NCBI RefSeq assembly: GCF_030646155.1
Contig: NZ_JAUTDN010000026.1
Coordinates: 17,467 to 81,466 of the forward strand
Length of the DNA: 64,000 nucleotides
Direction: 5' to 3'
DNA from: Conexibacter sp. CPCC 205762
GTDB lineage: Bacteria; Actinomycetota; Thermoleophilia; Solirubrobacterales; Solirubrobacteraceae
In this document: positions 49,111 to 58,155 of the stretch, piece after piece
Numbering within the stretch: the first letter of the stretch is position 1
How the letters are laid out: every line of letters starts with the position of its first letter
Notes under the pieces: generated by a model
The model's database searches: none
What the model saw: the letters and a program-made list of their open reading frames with translations, nothing else
What the model was told of the DNA's origin: nothing
Translations under genes and position numbers: made by a program

Positions 49111-50819
49111 GCGAGAGCACCCAGGCCTTGACGAGACTGATCGAGGAGACGGTGCGCGAGCACGTTGAGGCCGAGCTGACCGCGTGGGAGGAGCAGGAGC
49201 TCGCCGCCTCGCTCGCACGCCGCGGGGAGAGCCGCGAGCAGTACCTCAGCGGTTCCCGCCGACCCGTCAAGCGCGTCTACACCGCCGCCGACGTCGCCGA
49301 CATCCCCTACGAGGAGATCGGCCTGCCGGGCCAGTACCCGTTCACGCGCGGCCCGTACCCGACGATGTACCGCGCACGCCCGTGGACGATGCGCCAGATC
49401 GCCGGCTTCGGCACGCCCGACGAGACCAACGAGCGCTTCCAGTACCTGATCGCGCAGGGGCAGACCGGGCTGTCGGTCGACTTCGACATGCCGACGCTGA
49501 TGGGTTTCGACTCCGACGACCCCAAGAGCGTCGGCGAGGTCGGCCGCGAGGGCGTCGCGATCGACGTGCTGGAGGACATGGACAGACTGTTCGCCGGCAT
49601 CGACCTGGAGCAGATCTCGGTCTCGATGACGATCAACCCGTCGGCGTGGATCCTGCTGGCGATGTACATCGCGGTCGCCGAGCAGCGCGGGCTGGACCTG
49701 AACAAGCTGTCGGGCACGATCCAGAACGACATCCTGAAGGAGTACATCGCGCAGAAGGAGTGGATCTACCCGCCTGAGCCGAGCATGCGGATCGTGCGCG
49801 ACACGATCACGTACACGGCGGGGCGGATGGCCCGCTACAACCCGATCAACATCAGCGGGTACCACATCTCGGAGGCCGGCTCGAGCGCGATCCAGGAGGC
49901 GGCCTTCACGATCGCCACCACGCGCGAGTACGTGCGCCGCGTCACGGCGACCGGCCTCGACGTCGACGCCTTCGCGCCGCGGCTGTCGTTCTTCTTCGTC
50001 TGCCAGGCCGACTTCTTCGAGGAGGTCGCGAAGTTCCGCGCGCTGCGGCGCTGTTACGCGCGCATGATGAAGGAGGAGTTCGGCGCCAGAAACCCGGAGT
50101 CGATGCGGATGCGGTTCCACACGCAGACCGCCGCGGCGACGCTGACCAAGCCGCAGCCGCTCAACAACATCGTGCGCACCGCGATCCAGGCGCTGGCGGC
50201 CGTGCTCGGCGGCACGCAGTCGCTGCACACCAACGGCCTCGACGAGGCATACGCGATCCCGTCGGAGCTGGCGATGAAGGTCGCGCTGCGCACGCAGCAG
50301 ATCATCGCCGAGGAGACCAACGTCACGCAGGTGATCGACCCGCTCGGCGGCTCCTACTACGTCGAGGCGCTGACGCGCGACTTCGAGCAGGCGATCAACG
50401 ACTACCTCGACAAGATCGAGGAGATCGGCGGCACGCTCCCGGCGATCGAGCAGAACTACTTCCAGCGCGAGATCGCCGACTTCGCCTACGAGTTCGCGCA
50501 GCGCAAGGCGAGCGCGGAGCGGACCGTCGTCGGCGTCAACAGATTCGTCGACCAGGGCGAAGAGCAGGAGATCGAGGTCCACAGAATCGACCCGACCAGC
50601 GAGCGGCGCAAGATCGAGCGGCTGAAGGAGATCAAGCGCACGCGCGACGACGCGCGCGTGACCGCGGCGCTGGAGGAGCTCGCGCGGGTCGCGAGCGATC
50701 CCGACGCGAACCTGATGCCGGCGACGATCGAGGCGGTCAGAGCGCACGCCTCGATGGGTGAGATCGTCACCACGCTCGAGCAGCTCTTCGGCCGCTACAC
50801 CGAGACCCCCGTCTTCTGA
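49107..50819 (+). CDS. hcmA: B12-dependent acyl-CoA mutase large subunit, 2-hydroxyisobutyryl-CoA mutase type
   Basis: A 570-residue methylmalonyl-CoA mutase-family TIM barrel without a B12 domain. RYPFTRG-like start ([18 protein letters not shown]), [33 protein letters not shown] and [11 protein letters not shown] are all present. The residue that is Tyr89 in methylmalonyl-CoA mutase is Ile98 here (RQIAGF), and Asp125 (VDFDM) replaces an Ala. In Aquincola HcmA, Ile90 and Asp117 at these places define 2-hydroxyisobutyryl-CoA mutase. So the likely reaction is 2-hydroxyisobutyryl-CoA to 3-hydroxybutyryl-CoA. The ETPVF end also matches HcmA as I recall it. Confidence 0.9.
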   Translation: MSESTQALTRLIEETVREHVEAELTAWEEQELAASLARRGESREQYLSGSRRPVKRVYTAADVADIPYEEIGLPGQYPFTRGPYPTMYRARPWTMRQIAGFGTPDETNERFQYLIAQGQTGLSVDFDMPTLMGFDSDDPKSVGEVGREGVAIDVLEDMDRLFAGIDLEQISVSMTINPSAWILLAMYIAVAEQRGLDLNKLSGTIQNDILKEYIAQKEWIYPPEPSMRIVRDTITYTAGRMARYNPINISGYHISEAGSSAIQEAAFTIATTREYVRRVTATGLDVDAFAPRLSFFFVCQADFFEEVAKFRALRRCYARMMKEEFGARNPESMRMRFHTQTAAATLTKPQPLNNIVRTAIQALAAVLGGTQSLHTNGLDEAYAIPSELAMKVALRTQQIIAEETNVTQVIDPLGGSYYVEALTRDFEQAINDYLDKIEEIGGTLPAIEQNYFQREIADFAYEFAQRKASAERTVVGVNRFVDQGEEQEIEVHRIDPTSERRKIERLKEIKRTRDDARVTAALEELARVASDPDANLMPATIEAVRAHASMGEIVTTLEQLFGRYTETPVF

Positions 50820-50833
50820 TGGAGGGCGCGGCG

Positions 50834-51283
50834 ATGCAGGTGCAACGGCCGCTGTCGCTGGAGCAGTTCTTCGCGGGCGGCGTCGCGGCGGCGGAGGTCG
50901 GGCAGCGCGCCAGCGGGGCGCTGACCCCGGTGTGGGGCGAGGCCGTGGTCGATGCGCCGGCAGGGGCGGCGCTCGGCCGTATTCGGATCGTCGACGCGGC
51001 GCGCCTGCTGGACGAACTGTGCGGCGCACTGGCGCGGCTGGCCGACTCCGCGTGGGAGGTGCGGCGGTTCCACGACATCGTCTTCCGGCGCCCGCTCGAC
51101 GCGCCGCGCGAGCTGAGGCTGGAGCTGCGCGTGATGAAGCGGACCGTCGACGGGGCGGGCCTCAACGTGCGGCTCTATCTCAAGGACGACGCCGATCGCA
51201 CCTACGTGCGCGCCGGCGCGGAGCTGGCCCACGCCGACGCGCTGCCGGCCGTCGGCGGTGCCGCCGCGGAGCCGGTCCGATGA
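50834..51283 (+). CDS. Hotdog-fold-like protein
   Basis: About 149 residues, weakly resembling a hotdog-fold thioesterase or dehydratase: a central helix (ARLLDELCGALARLADSAW) followed by four strands (HDIVFRRPLD, ELRLELRVMKRTV, GLNVRLYLKDD, TYVRAGAELAH). No catalytic His/Asp pair can be picked with confidence. ATG 50834 has GGAGGG 7 bases upstream; an ATG at 50819 overlapping the mutase stop is an alternative. Placed after a mutase that would make a 3-hydroxyacyl-CoA, it could act on that thioester. Confidence 0.7.
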   Translation: MQVQRPLSLEQFFAGGVAAAEVGQRASGALTPVWGEAVVDAPAGAALGRIRIVDAARLLDELCGALARLADSAWEVRRFHDIVFRRPLDAPRELRLELRVMKRTVDGAGLNVRLYLKDDADRTYVRAGAELAHADALPAVGGAAAEPVR

Positions 51284-52290
51284 GGGCCGTGACGGTCACC
51301 GCGGGCGGCGGCCTCGAACTGATCGACGCGCCGGAGCCGCCGCTGGCCGACGGCGAGGTGCGCGTCACGGTCGGCTGCTGCGGCATCTGCGGATCGGACC
51401 TGCACATGCTCGCCTCGCCGACCCCGCCGGTCGGGCTGGTGCTCGGCCACGAGTTCACCGGCACCGTGACCGAGCTGGGGCACGGCGCCGAGGAGTTCGC
51501 CGCGGGCGACCGCGTCGCGATCCGGCCGCTGGCGGCGTGCGGCGAGTGCTACGCCTGCGGCGTCGGCCAGCCGCACCTCTGCGAGCGCGGGCTGTCGCGC
51601 GGGCCGGGGCTCGGCCGCCCCGGCGCCTACGCGCAGACGGTCGCCGTGCCGACGGCGATGCTGCACCGGCTGCCGCCGGGGGTCAGCGACGAGCACGGCG
51701 CGCTCGCCGAGCCGCTCGCGGTCGCGATCCACGGCATCGCGCTCGCCGAGCCCGACGCGCGGTCCGGCGTCTGGGTGATCGGCGCCGGCCCGATCGGCGC
51801 GCTGACCGCGGTCAGCCTGAGAGCCCGCGGGATCGAGCGCGTCGTCGTCGTCGAGCCCAACGACGAGCGGCGCGCGAAGGCGGCGGCGCTCGGCGCGGCG
51901 GTCGCGACCCCGGAGCAGGCCGAGGCCGAGGGTGCGGAGCTGTTCGGCGGCGAGCCGGCGAGGATCGCGATCGACTGCAGCGGCCACCCCAGCGGCACGC
52001 CGCTGGCGGTGAGGCTGCTGCCGGCCGCCGGACGGCTGGTCGTCGTCGGGATCCCCGACGGGCCGGTCGCGGTCGACGTGCTCGCGCTGGCGCTCGGCGA
52101 GCTGACGATCAAGGGGTCGCTCGCCTACTCGACCACCGACTTCACGGAAGCGCTCGAACACATCGCCGCGGGGCGGATTCCCTGCGACGAGATCATCACC
52201 GCCGTTGCCGGGCTCGAGGAGGCGCCGCGGCGCGTCGCCGAGCTGCGCAGCGGCGGGACGCAGCAGCTGAAGGTGCTGCTGCGACCGTGA
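51280..52290 (+). CDS. Zinc-dependent medium-chain dehydrogenase
   Basis: A 336-residue MDR enzyme of the threonine/sorbitol dehydrogenase group. Catalytic zinc residues are Cys37 (GICGSD) and His57-Glu58 (GHEF). Structural Cys are at 87, 90, 93 and 101. Rossmann motif GAGPIG lies near residue 164, and Glu at the end of beta-2 (VVVEPND) suggests NAD. It probably oxidises an alcohol in the pathway, such as a branched diol or hydroxy compound feeding the CoA ligase. The ATG overlaps the hotdog gene's stop as ATGA. Confidence 0.9.
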   Translation: MRAVTVTAGGGLELIDAPEPPLADGEVRVTVGCCGICGSDLHMLASPTPPVGLVLGHEFTGTVTELGHGAEEFAAGDRVAIRPLAACGECYACGVGQPHLCERGLSRGPGLGRPGAYAQTVAVPTAMLHRLPPGVSDEHGALAEPLAVAIHGIALAEPDARSGVWVIGAGPIGALTAVSLRARGIERVVVVEPNDERRAKAAALGAAVATPEQAEAEGAELFGGEPARIAIDCSGHPSGTPLAVRLLPAAGRLVVVGIPDGPVAVDVLALALGELTIKGSLAYSTTDFTEALEHIAAGRIPCDEIITAVAGLEEAPRRVAELRSGGTQQLKVLLRP

Positions 52291-52340
52291 ACCACGCGCC
52301 GGGCGCTGCCGCGCTCGACGACGACAGGAGGAGCAGGACG

Positions 52341-53489
52341 ATGAAGGTTGGCCTTTCGCTCTACATCCAGAACTACGCGGACTGGGATCGCTTCAACGCA
52401 CTCGAACGCGGCGAGCAGGTGCCGCCGCTGGAGCCCAACACCGACGCGCAGATCTGGGCGGAGGAGCTCGAGACGGTCGCGATGATCGAGGAGCTCGGCT
52501 TCGACTCGCTGTGGACGGTCGAGCATCACGTGAGCCCGTACACGATGGTCACCAACCCGATCCAGGCGCTCACGTACGTCGCGGGCGCGACGAGACGGAT
52601 CGACGTCGGCACGATGGTGGTGATCCTCCCGTGGCACGACCCGCTGCGCGTCGCGGAGGAGATGACGATGCTGCAGTTCGTGCTCAGAGACCGCACGCCG
52701 CTGATCGGCGTCGGCCGCGGCCTCGGGCGGCGCGAGTTCAAGGCGCTCAACGTCGACCAGAATGAGTCGCGCGGGATGTTCAAGGAGAGCGTCGAGGTGA
52801 TCAAGCTCGCGCTCAGCGAGGAGAAGTTCTCCTACGAGGGCGAGCACTTCCGCTACGAGAACACGACGATGCGCCCACGGCCGCGCGACCCGCAGGCGCT
52901 GATCGACTCGCTCTGCTTCTCGTGGGGCAGCCCGAGCTCGGCGCCGGTCGGGGCGGGGCTTGGCCTGCGGCCGCTGATCATCCCGCAGAAGGCGCTGGCC
53001 GACTACCACGACGAGCTCGTCGCGTTCGCGTCGGCGCGCAGCGAGGCCGGCTACGAGCCGGCGCGGCCGCGGCTGCACCTGCACATGTACTGCCACGAGG
53101 ACGCGGCGAAGGCCGAGGCGGCCGCCAACCGCTACGTCCCGCAGTACGTCGACTCGGCCTCGCGCAACTACGAGCTGAGCGGCAGCCACTTCGAGAGACT
53201 GAAGGGCTACGAGCACTACAAGGACACCGCGTCGGTGCCGCGCTCGGCGATGGACGAGGCGTGGATCGCCAACTCGATCTGGGGCACGCCCGACCAGTGC
53301 ATCGAGAAGCTGCGCAGGCTGTGTGACGCCTTCCACCCGGAGGAGTTCATGCTGACCGGCCGCTACGGCGACATGCCGCACGCGGAGTCGGTCGCCAGCC
53401 TCGAGCTGTTCGCGCGCGAGGTGCTGCCCGCGATCCAGGAGATCCCGCTGGAGGAGCCGGTCGCCTTCGCGGCCGGGACGAGCGCCTGA
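52341..53489 (+). CDS. Luciferase-like (LLM) flavin-dependent monooxygenase/oxidoreductase
   Basis: A 382-residue bacterial-luciferase-like TIM barrel. SLWTVEHHVSPY (substrate/flavin pocket His pair), DVGTMVVILPWHDPLRVAEE, GVGRGLGRREF and the phosphate-binding region are typical. The long form and EHH motif resemble FMN-dependent monooxygenases more than F420 dehydrogenases. The ATG has GGAGGAG upstream, 50 bases after the dehydrogenase. It may hydroxylate the growth substrate using FMNH2 from the reductase at 44450; F420 use cannot be excluded. Confidence 0.9.
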   Translation: MKVGLSLYIQNYADWDRFNALERGEQVPPLEPNTDAQIWAEELETVAMIEELGFDSLWTVEHHVSPYTMVTNPIQALTYVAGATRRIDVGTMVVILPWHDPLRVAEEMTMLQFVLRDRTPLIGVGRGLGRREFKALNVDQNESRGMFKESVEVIKLALSEEKFSYEGEHFRYENTTMRPRPRDPQALIDSLCFSWGSPSSAPVGAGLGLRPLIIPQKALADYHDELVAFASARSEAGYEPARPRLHLHMYCHEDAAKAEAAANRYVPQYVDSASRNYELSGSHFERLKGYEHYKDTASVPRSAMDEAWIANSIWGTPDQCIEKLRRLCDAFHPEEFMLTGRYGDMPHAESVASLELFAREVLPAIQEIPLEEPVAFAAGTSA

Positions 53490-53490
53490 G

Positions 53491-54168
53491 ATGACGCCAT
53501 CGGCGGCGCCGGCTGCGCGCGAGGAGCTGCGCGGCGGCATCCGCGCGGGCGCGCCGCTGGCGCTGCCGATGCTTTTGATCGGACTGTCGTTCGGGATCGA
53601 GGCGGTCACCCGCGGATGGGCCCCGGCGACGCCGATCGCGATGTCGCTGCTGACCTTCTCCGGGGCGGCGCAGATCGCCGTGCTCGGGGTGCTGAGCGCT
53701 GGCGGCGGCGTCGTCGCGGCGGTCGCCGCCGGCCTGCTCGTGAACCTCCGCTTCCTGCCGATCGGGATCGCGGTCGGCCCGTCGCTGCAGGGACGGGCGT
53801 GGTGGCGGGCGGTCGTCGGCCAGGGGATCGTCGACGTGTCGCTGAGCACCGCGCGGCTGCCCGGCGGCGGCTACGACGGCTGGCGGCTGCTGGGCGCCGC
53901 GGCGCCGCAGTGGCTCGGCTGGCAGCTCGGCACGGTCGCCGGCGTGGTCGCGGGGCCGCGCCTGGGTGACTCCGGCCGCTACGGCGTCGACGCGCTGTTC
54001 CCGGCCTTCTTCCTGGTGCTGCTGCTGCGCGAGCTGCGCCGGCCGCGGGCGCGCCTCACCGCCGTCGCGGCCGCCGCGGTCGCGCTGGCGCTGATCCCGC
54101 TCGCCCCGCCGGGCGTGCCGGTGATCGCGGGCTGCTCGGTCGTGCTGCTGACGGCGTGGCGGACGTGA
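53491..54168 (+). CDS. azlC: AzlC-family membrane protein
   Basis: A 225-residue inner-membrane protein with about five helices. The AzlC signature includes GIRAGAPLALPMLLIGLSFG near the N-terminus and LTFSGAAQIAVLGVL with LLVNLRFLPIG. With AzlD it forms a branched-chain amino acid exporter in Bacillus and related systems. The ATG follows the LLM stop directly. In this setting it may export a branched acid or amino acid by-product; that is inference. Confidence 0.9.
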   Translation: MTPSAAPAAREELRGGIRAGAPLALPMLLIGLSFGIEAVTRGWAPATPIAMSLLTFSGAAQIAVLGVLSAGGGVVAAVAAGLLVNLRFLPIGIAVGPSLQGRAWWRAVVGQGIVDVSLSTARLPGGGYDGWRLLGAAAPQWLGWQLGTVAGVVAGPRLGDSGRYGVDALFPAFFLVLLLRELRRPRARLTAVAAAAVALALIPLAPPGVPVIAGCSVVLLTAWRT

Positions 54169-54470
54169 GCGCGACCGTCGCCGCGATCGCCACGCTGGCG
54201 CTGGCGACCTTCGCGATCCGCGCCGCCGGGCCGGTCGCGCTCGGCGGGCGCCGGCTGCCGAGACCGCTGAGCGCGGCGCTGGCGGCGCTGCCCGCGGCGC
54301 TGCTGACGGCGCTCGTGGTCACCGGCGCCTTCGACCGCGACGGCGCACTGGCGGTCGACGCGCGCGCGGCCGGGCTGGTCGTCGCCGCGGCGGCGACGCT
54401 GCTCGGCGCCCGCATGGTCACCGCGGTGCTGCTGGCGGCCGGCACCGCGGCGCTGCTGCGCGCGATCTGA
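54165..54470 (+). CDS. azlD: AzlD-family membrane protein
   Basis: A 101-residue membrane protein, the small partner of AzlC. It has about four hydrophobic segments (VAAIATLALATFAIRAAGP, LPAALLTALVVTGAF, AAGLVVAAAATLLGARMV, and the end). LATFAIRAAGPVAL matches the family's RxxP-type N-terminal motif. GTG 54165 overlaps the AzlC stop as GTGA; a GTG nine bases earlier is possible. It is the last intact gene of the mutase-region operon. Confidence 0.88.
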   Translation: MSATVAAIATLALATFAIRAAGPVALGGRRLPRPLSAALAALPAALLTALVVTGAFDRDGALAVDARAAGLVVAAAATLLGARMVTAVLLAAGTAALLRAI

Positions 54471-54504
54471 TGGAGACGACGCACGGAACATCGAAGGGAA
54501 CGGC

Positions 54505-54695
54505 ATGACGGCAGCTGGGATTGGCACGGTGGCCGTGGTCGGCGCCGGTTCATGGGGTCTGGGATCGCGGAGTCGGTGGTGTGGGCGGCCGACGAGGTCC
54601 GGCGCGCCGTCAGCGGACCCCGAGCCGGGGTGGGGCAGGGGGTGGGGCAGGTGGGCGCTGCCGCGGTGCGCCCGATCCTGCTCGCCGGCGCATAG
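54505..54695 (+). pseudogene. Remnant of a 3-hydroxyacyl-CoA dehydrogenase (frameshifted, truncated)
   Basis: An ATG with GAAGGGAA upstream opens a frame reading VAVVGAGS. A one-base shift then gives MGSGIAESVVWAADEV, together the N-terminal NAD-binding motif of 3-hydroxyacyl-CoA dehydrogenases. The rest of the gene (about 230 residues) is missing and the frame ends at 54695. A former 3-hydroxybutyryl-CoA dehydrogenase here would have used the product expected from the mutase. Confidence 0.65.
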
Positions 54696-54699
54696 CCGG

Positions 54700-55479
54700 T
54701 CAGAGACCCGCGCGCAGCGTCGCGAGGTCGATCGCGACGTTGGCCCCATAGGGGCGCGGCTGGGTCTGGACGCGTGCGACGTGCCGGGTGACGGCGGCGC
54801 GGACGCCGTCGGCGTCGCCGTCGCGGATGCAGTCGAGGATCTGCTGGTGGTCGGCGAGCGACTGCCGGATCTCCTCGGGCGGCCGCGGCTTGCCCTGCTG
54901 GACGGCGCGCGTGGCGTTGGTGCGCACGTGGCTGGACCACAGCCGCTCGAGCGCGCCGACGAGCGCGATCATCGTCTCGTTGCCGCAGCCGGCGACGAGC
55001 TGCTCGTGGAAATCGCGGAAGCAGGCGGTGACCGCGGCGCTGTCTTGCGCGGCGGCGATGCTGCGCTCCTGCACGGCCAGCAGCGCGGGCACGACAGTGC
55101 GCTCGCGGTCGGCGCGCAGCGCGCACAGCGCCGCGCAGGCCGGTTCCAGCTCGCGCATCGCATGCCCGACGTCGCGCGTGCGGATCTTGCGCGCGGACAG
55201 CAGCAGGCCGAGCGTGTAGGCGAGGTTCTCCGCGCGCGGCGTGCGCACGAGCGCTCCGCCGCGGTTGCCGCGCAGCACGGTCAGCAGCCCTTCGGCCTCG
55301 AGGATGCGCATCGCCTCGCGCATGGCGGGCCGGCCGACGCCGAACTCGGCGCGCAGCTCGTCCTCCTTGGGCAGCCGCTCGCCGTCGACCAGCTCGCCGC
55401 TGAGGATGCGGTCGCGCATCGCGCCGGCGACCAGCTCGGCGATCCGCGTCGAGCGGAGCGGATGTGCCGGCGCACTCAT
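54700..55479 (-). CDS. GntR/FadR-family regulator
   Basis: A 259-residue regulator. The winged helix is at about residues 12-80 (ILSGELVDGERLPKEDELRAEFGVGRPAMREAMRILEAEGLL), and the FCD domain has FRDFHEQLVAGCGN and a terminal GDADGVRAAVTRHV helix. It is divergent from the LLM-FAD-ABC operon across 109 bases and is its likely regulator. Its 3' end nearly touches the dehydrogenase remnant. The ligand is unknown. Confidence 0.92.
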   Translation of the reverse strand: MSAPAHPLRSTRIAELVAGAMRDRILSGELVDGERLPKEDELRAEFGVGRPAMREAMRILEAEGLLTVLRGNRGGALVRTPRAENLAYTLGLLLSARKIRTRDVGHAMRELEPACAALCALRADRERTVVPALLAVQERSIAAAQDSAAVTACFRDFHEQLVAGCGNETMIALVGALERLWSSHVRTNATRAVQQGKPRPPEEIRQSLADHQQILDCIRDGDADGVRAAVTRHVARVQTQPRPYGANVAIDLATLRAGL

Positions 55480-55560
55480 CGAAGCTGCTCCATGGAGCGG
55501 GCGATGGTACCGGTCGCCGGCAAACCCGACTTATCTGATAGACATTGTCGACTTGATCGC

Positions 55561-55574
55561 ATCATGACCATGAT
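55561..55574. promoter_or_regulatory. Candidate operator between FadR regulator and LLM operon
   Basis: ATCAT-GACC-ATGAT is an inverted repeat 15 bases before the LLM start codon. CTGATAGACAT and ATGATAGATCGG nearby may be related half-sites. It differs from the GGTCAGACC sites, so a different regulator is likely. Confidence 0.35.
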
Positions 55575-55588
55575 AGATCGGATAGGGC

Positions 55589-56623
55589 ATGACTCGGGTT
55601 GGCATCTACATCAACAACCGCGCGGTCGTCTTCCTCGGCGAAGACGCTGACGCGGCCGCGCTGCCGCGGGTGGCGCGCGAGGCGGAGCAGGCAGGCTTCG
55701 CCTTCGTCGCCGTCGGCGACAGCGTGCTCGCCAAGCCGCGCCTGTCGCCGATCCCGACGCTCGCCGCGATCGCCGCGGTGACCGAGCGGATCGCGCTGAC
55801 GACGGGCATCCTGCAGCCGCACCTGCGCTCGCTGCCGCTGCTCGCGCAGGAGTGGGCGACGCTCGACCTGATCAGCGGCGGACGCACGACGCTCGGGGTC
55901 GGGCTCGGCACCGGGCCGCGCGAGCTGGTCGACGCCGAGCTCGCGCTCGCGGGGCTGACGCGCGCCCGCCGCGCCCGCGCCTTCGAGGAGGCGATCGCCG
56001 CGCTGCGGCGGCTGTGGGCCGGCCCCGCCTCGGTCGCCGGCGAGGTCTACCGCTTCGACGGGCTCGACATCGGCTACCGCCCCGCGCAGGCCGGCGGGCC
56101 GCCGATCTCGATCGCCTCCGGCGGCTACGTGCCGCGCGTCGCCGGCCACGGTCCCAACGACGTGCACAGCGCGGCGACGGCCGGCACCTTCACCGGCCCG
56201 CTGCACCGCGTCGGCCGCCTCGGCGACGGCTGGATCACCGGCATGGCGACGCCGGCGGAGTGGCGGGCGGGATGGGAGCAGATCGTCGCCGCCGCGCGCG
56301 CGGCGGGGCGCGACGTCGAGCACGCCGGCTTCGAGCGGCGGCTCAACTGCTGCATGCGCGTCGACGCCGACGCGGCCGGCGGTCGCCAGCGGGCGAAGGA
56401 GTTCCTGGAGGCCTACCACCGGCTGCCGATGGACGAGCAGACGCTCGACCGCTGGCTGATCAGCGGCCCCGCGGAGGCCTGCGCCGAGCGGCTGGCGAGC
56501 TACGTCGAGGCGGGCGTCACCTCCTTCCAGTTGGTGCTCGCGGACGCAGACCAGCGCGGGCAGCTCGAGCGGATCGCCGAGTCGGTGCTGCCGGCGCTGG
56601 CGCGCGTGACGGCGGCGGCGTGA
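55589..56623 (+). CDS. LLM-class flavin/F420-dependent oxidoreductase
   Basis: A 344-residue luciferase-like TIM barrel. FVAVGDSVLAKPRLSP, TLGVGLGTGP and the C-terminal half are typical of the alkanal monooxygenase/F420 group. It starts the operon that continues with an FAD oxidoreductase and an ABC importer. With a NitT/TauT-type transporter next door, a role in oxygenation of an imported sulfonate, nitrogen compound or aromatic is possible. Its stop overlaps the next gene's GTG as GTGA. Confidence 0.9.
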   Translation: MTRVGIYINNRAVVFLGEDADAAALPRVAREAEQAGFAFVAVGDSVLAKPRLSPIPTLAAIAAVTERIALTTGILQPHLRSLPLLAQEWATLDLISGGRTTLGVGLGTGPRELVDAELALAGLTRARRARAFEEAIAALRRLWAGPASVAGEVYRFDGLDIGYRPAQAGGPPISIASGGYVPRVAGHGPNDVHSAATAGTFTGPLHRVGRLGDGWITGMATPAEWRAGWEQIVAAARAAGRDVEHAGFERRLNCCMRVDADAAGGRQRAKEFLEAYHRLPMDEQTLDRWLISGPAEACAERLASYVEAGVTSFQLVLADADQRGQLERIAESVLPALARVTAAA

Positions 56624-58155
56624 GCGAGACGGGAACGGTCGAGCGGCCGACCGCGACCGACGTCGTGGTCGTCGGCGCCGGCGTGGCCGGCCTGTCGGCC
56701 GCCGTCGCCGCGCGCGACGCGGGCGCGCAGGTCGAAGTCGCGGAGGCGTGGCCGCAGATCGGCGGGCTGTCGCTGCTGTCGAGCGGCTACCTGCGCGCCG
56801 CCGACGACCTCGACCGCGCGGTCGCGTACCTGCGGCGGCTCTCCGCCGGGACCCTGCCCGACGACGGCGTGCGGACGCTCGCCGGCTACCTCGTCGCGGC
56901 GCCGGCGCTGCTGGAGGCGCTGGCCGCCGAGGTCGGCGCGACCGCCTTCGCGCGCTTCGGCGCCGAGCTCGCGCCGTTCGAGTCCGGCGATCTGCACGAC
57001 TGGACGGGACGCGACGCGCTCGGCTGGACCGGGATCGACGCGCTGCCGGGCTTCGACCGCTATCCGCACGCCTCCGGGCAGCGCGGCCACACGCTCGTGC
57101 GCGCGCTGGAGCTGGCGGCGCGAGCGCGCGGGGTGCGCGTGCAGACCAGCACCCGCGTCGTCGACCTGCTGATCGAGCACGCCGCGCACGGCCGGCCGCG
57201 CGTCGGCGGCGTGGTGCTCGACGGACCGGACGGTCGCGCCGCCGTGCGCGCGCGCCGCGGCGTGGTGCTCGCGACCGGCGGCTTCGAGTTCGACGCGACC
57301 GCGCTCGCCGACCACGTGCCGGCGCCCGGGATCGCGGCGATCGGCCACCGCGGCAACCGCGGCGACGGGCTGCGCCTGGCGGCGCGCGCCGGCGCGGCGC
57401 TCTGGCATCTCGCCAACGTGCACGGCTCCTACGGCTTCCTGCTGCCCGGCCGCGACGTGCCGATCCGCAACCACCTCGGCGGCGCGCGCCGGGACGATCG
57501 GCCGGTCGGCTGGATCCTCGTCGACCGGCGCGGCCGCCGCTTCACCAACGAGGCGCCGCGCGCCCCGCAGGACACCCCCTGGAAGGCGCTCGCCGCGATC
57601 GACGACGCCAGCGGCGAGGCGTGGGCCTCTCCCTGCTGGCTGCTGTTCGACGACGACGGCCGCCGCCTCGGCCCGCTCGGCAGACCGGCATGGAGCCGGC
57701 CGCAGGACCGCTACGAGTGGTCGGCGGACAACAGCGCCGAGATCCGCAGCGGGGCGATCGTCGTCGCCGCCACGCTCGACGAGCTGGCGCAGCGGATCGG
57801 CCTCGACCCGCCGGCGCTGCGCGCGACCGTCGCGGCCTGGAACGACCAGGTCGACGCGGGCGCCGATCCGCTCGGCCGCCCGCCCGGCACGATGGCGCCG
57901 CTGCGCAGAGCGCCGTTCCACGCGCTGCGGACGGTGCCGATCCTCAGCAACACCCACGGCGGCCCGCGCCACGACGCCGCGCAGCGCGTCCTCGACGGCG
58001 ACGGCCGCCCGATCGCGGGCCTGTGGGCCGCCGGCGAGCTCGGCTCCTGGTTCGGCCACCGCTACCTGCTCGGCGGCAACCTGACCGAGGCGCTCGCCGG
58101 CGGCGCGGCGGCCGGTCGCGGCGCGGCGGCGCGCGTGCAGGCGGTGGCGGCATGA
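56620..58155 (+). CDS. FAD-dependent oxidoreductase (fumarate reductase/KstD-type flavoprotein)
   Basis: A 511-residue flavoprotein of the FAD_binding_2 family. The dinucleotide motif VVVGAGVAGLSAAVAARDAG is at residues 16-35, GVVLATGGFEFD is mid-chain, and the C-terminal FAD segment ends IAGLWAAGELGSWFGHRYLLGG. Family members are ketosteroid dehydrogenases, fumarate reductases and related desaturases. It likely introduces or removes a double bond in the substrate. It is coupled by overlaps to the LLM gene and the permease gene. Confidence 0.9.
   Translation: MSETGTVERPTATDVVVVGAGVAGLSAAVAARDAGAQVEVAEAWPQIGGLSLLSSGYLRAADDLDRAVAYLRRLSAGTLPDDGVRTLAGYLVAAPALLEALAAEVGATAFARFGAELAPFESGDLHDWTGRDALGWTGIDALPGFDRYPHASGQRGHTLVRALELAARARGVRVQTSTRVVDLLIEHAAHGRPRVGGVVLDGPDGRAAVRARRGVVLATGGFEFDATALADHVPAPGIAAIGHRGNRGDGLRLAARAGAALWHLANVHGSYGFLLPGRDVPIRNHLGGARRDDRPVGWILVDRRGRRFTNEAPRAPQDTPWKALAAIDDASGEAWASPCWLLFDDDGRRLGPLGRPAWSRPQDRYEWSADNSAEIRSGAIVVAATLDELAQRIGLDPPALRATVAAWNDQVDAGADPLGRPPGTMAPLRRAPFHALRTVPILSNTHGGPRHDAAQRVLDGDGRPIAGLWAAGELGSWFGHRYLLGGNLTEALAGGAAAGRGAAARVQAVAA

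Noticed and set aside
54505..55650. Long plus-strand frame starting at the dehydrogenase remnant
   Set aside because: Beyond 54700 it is antisense to the FadR gene and its translation is Arg/Ala-rich shadow sequence.
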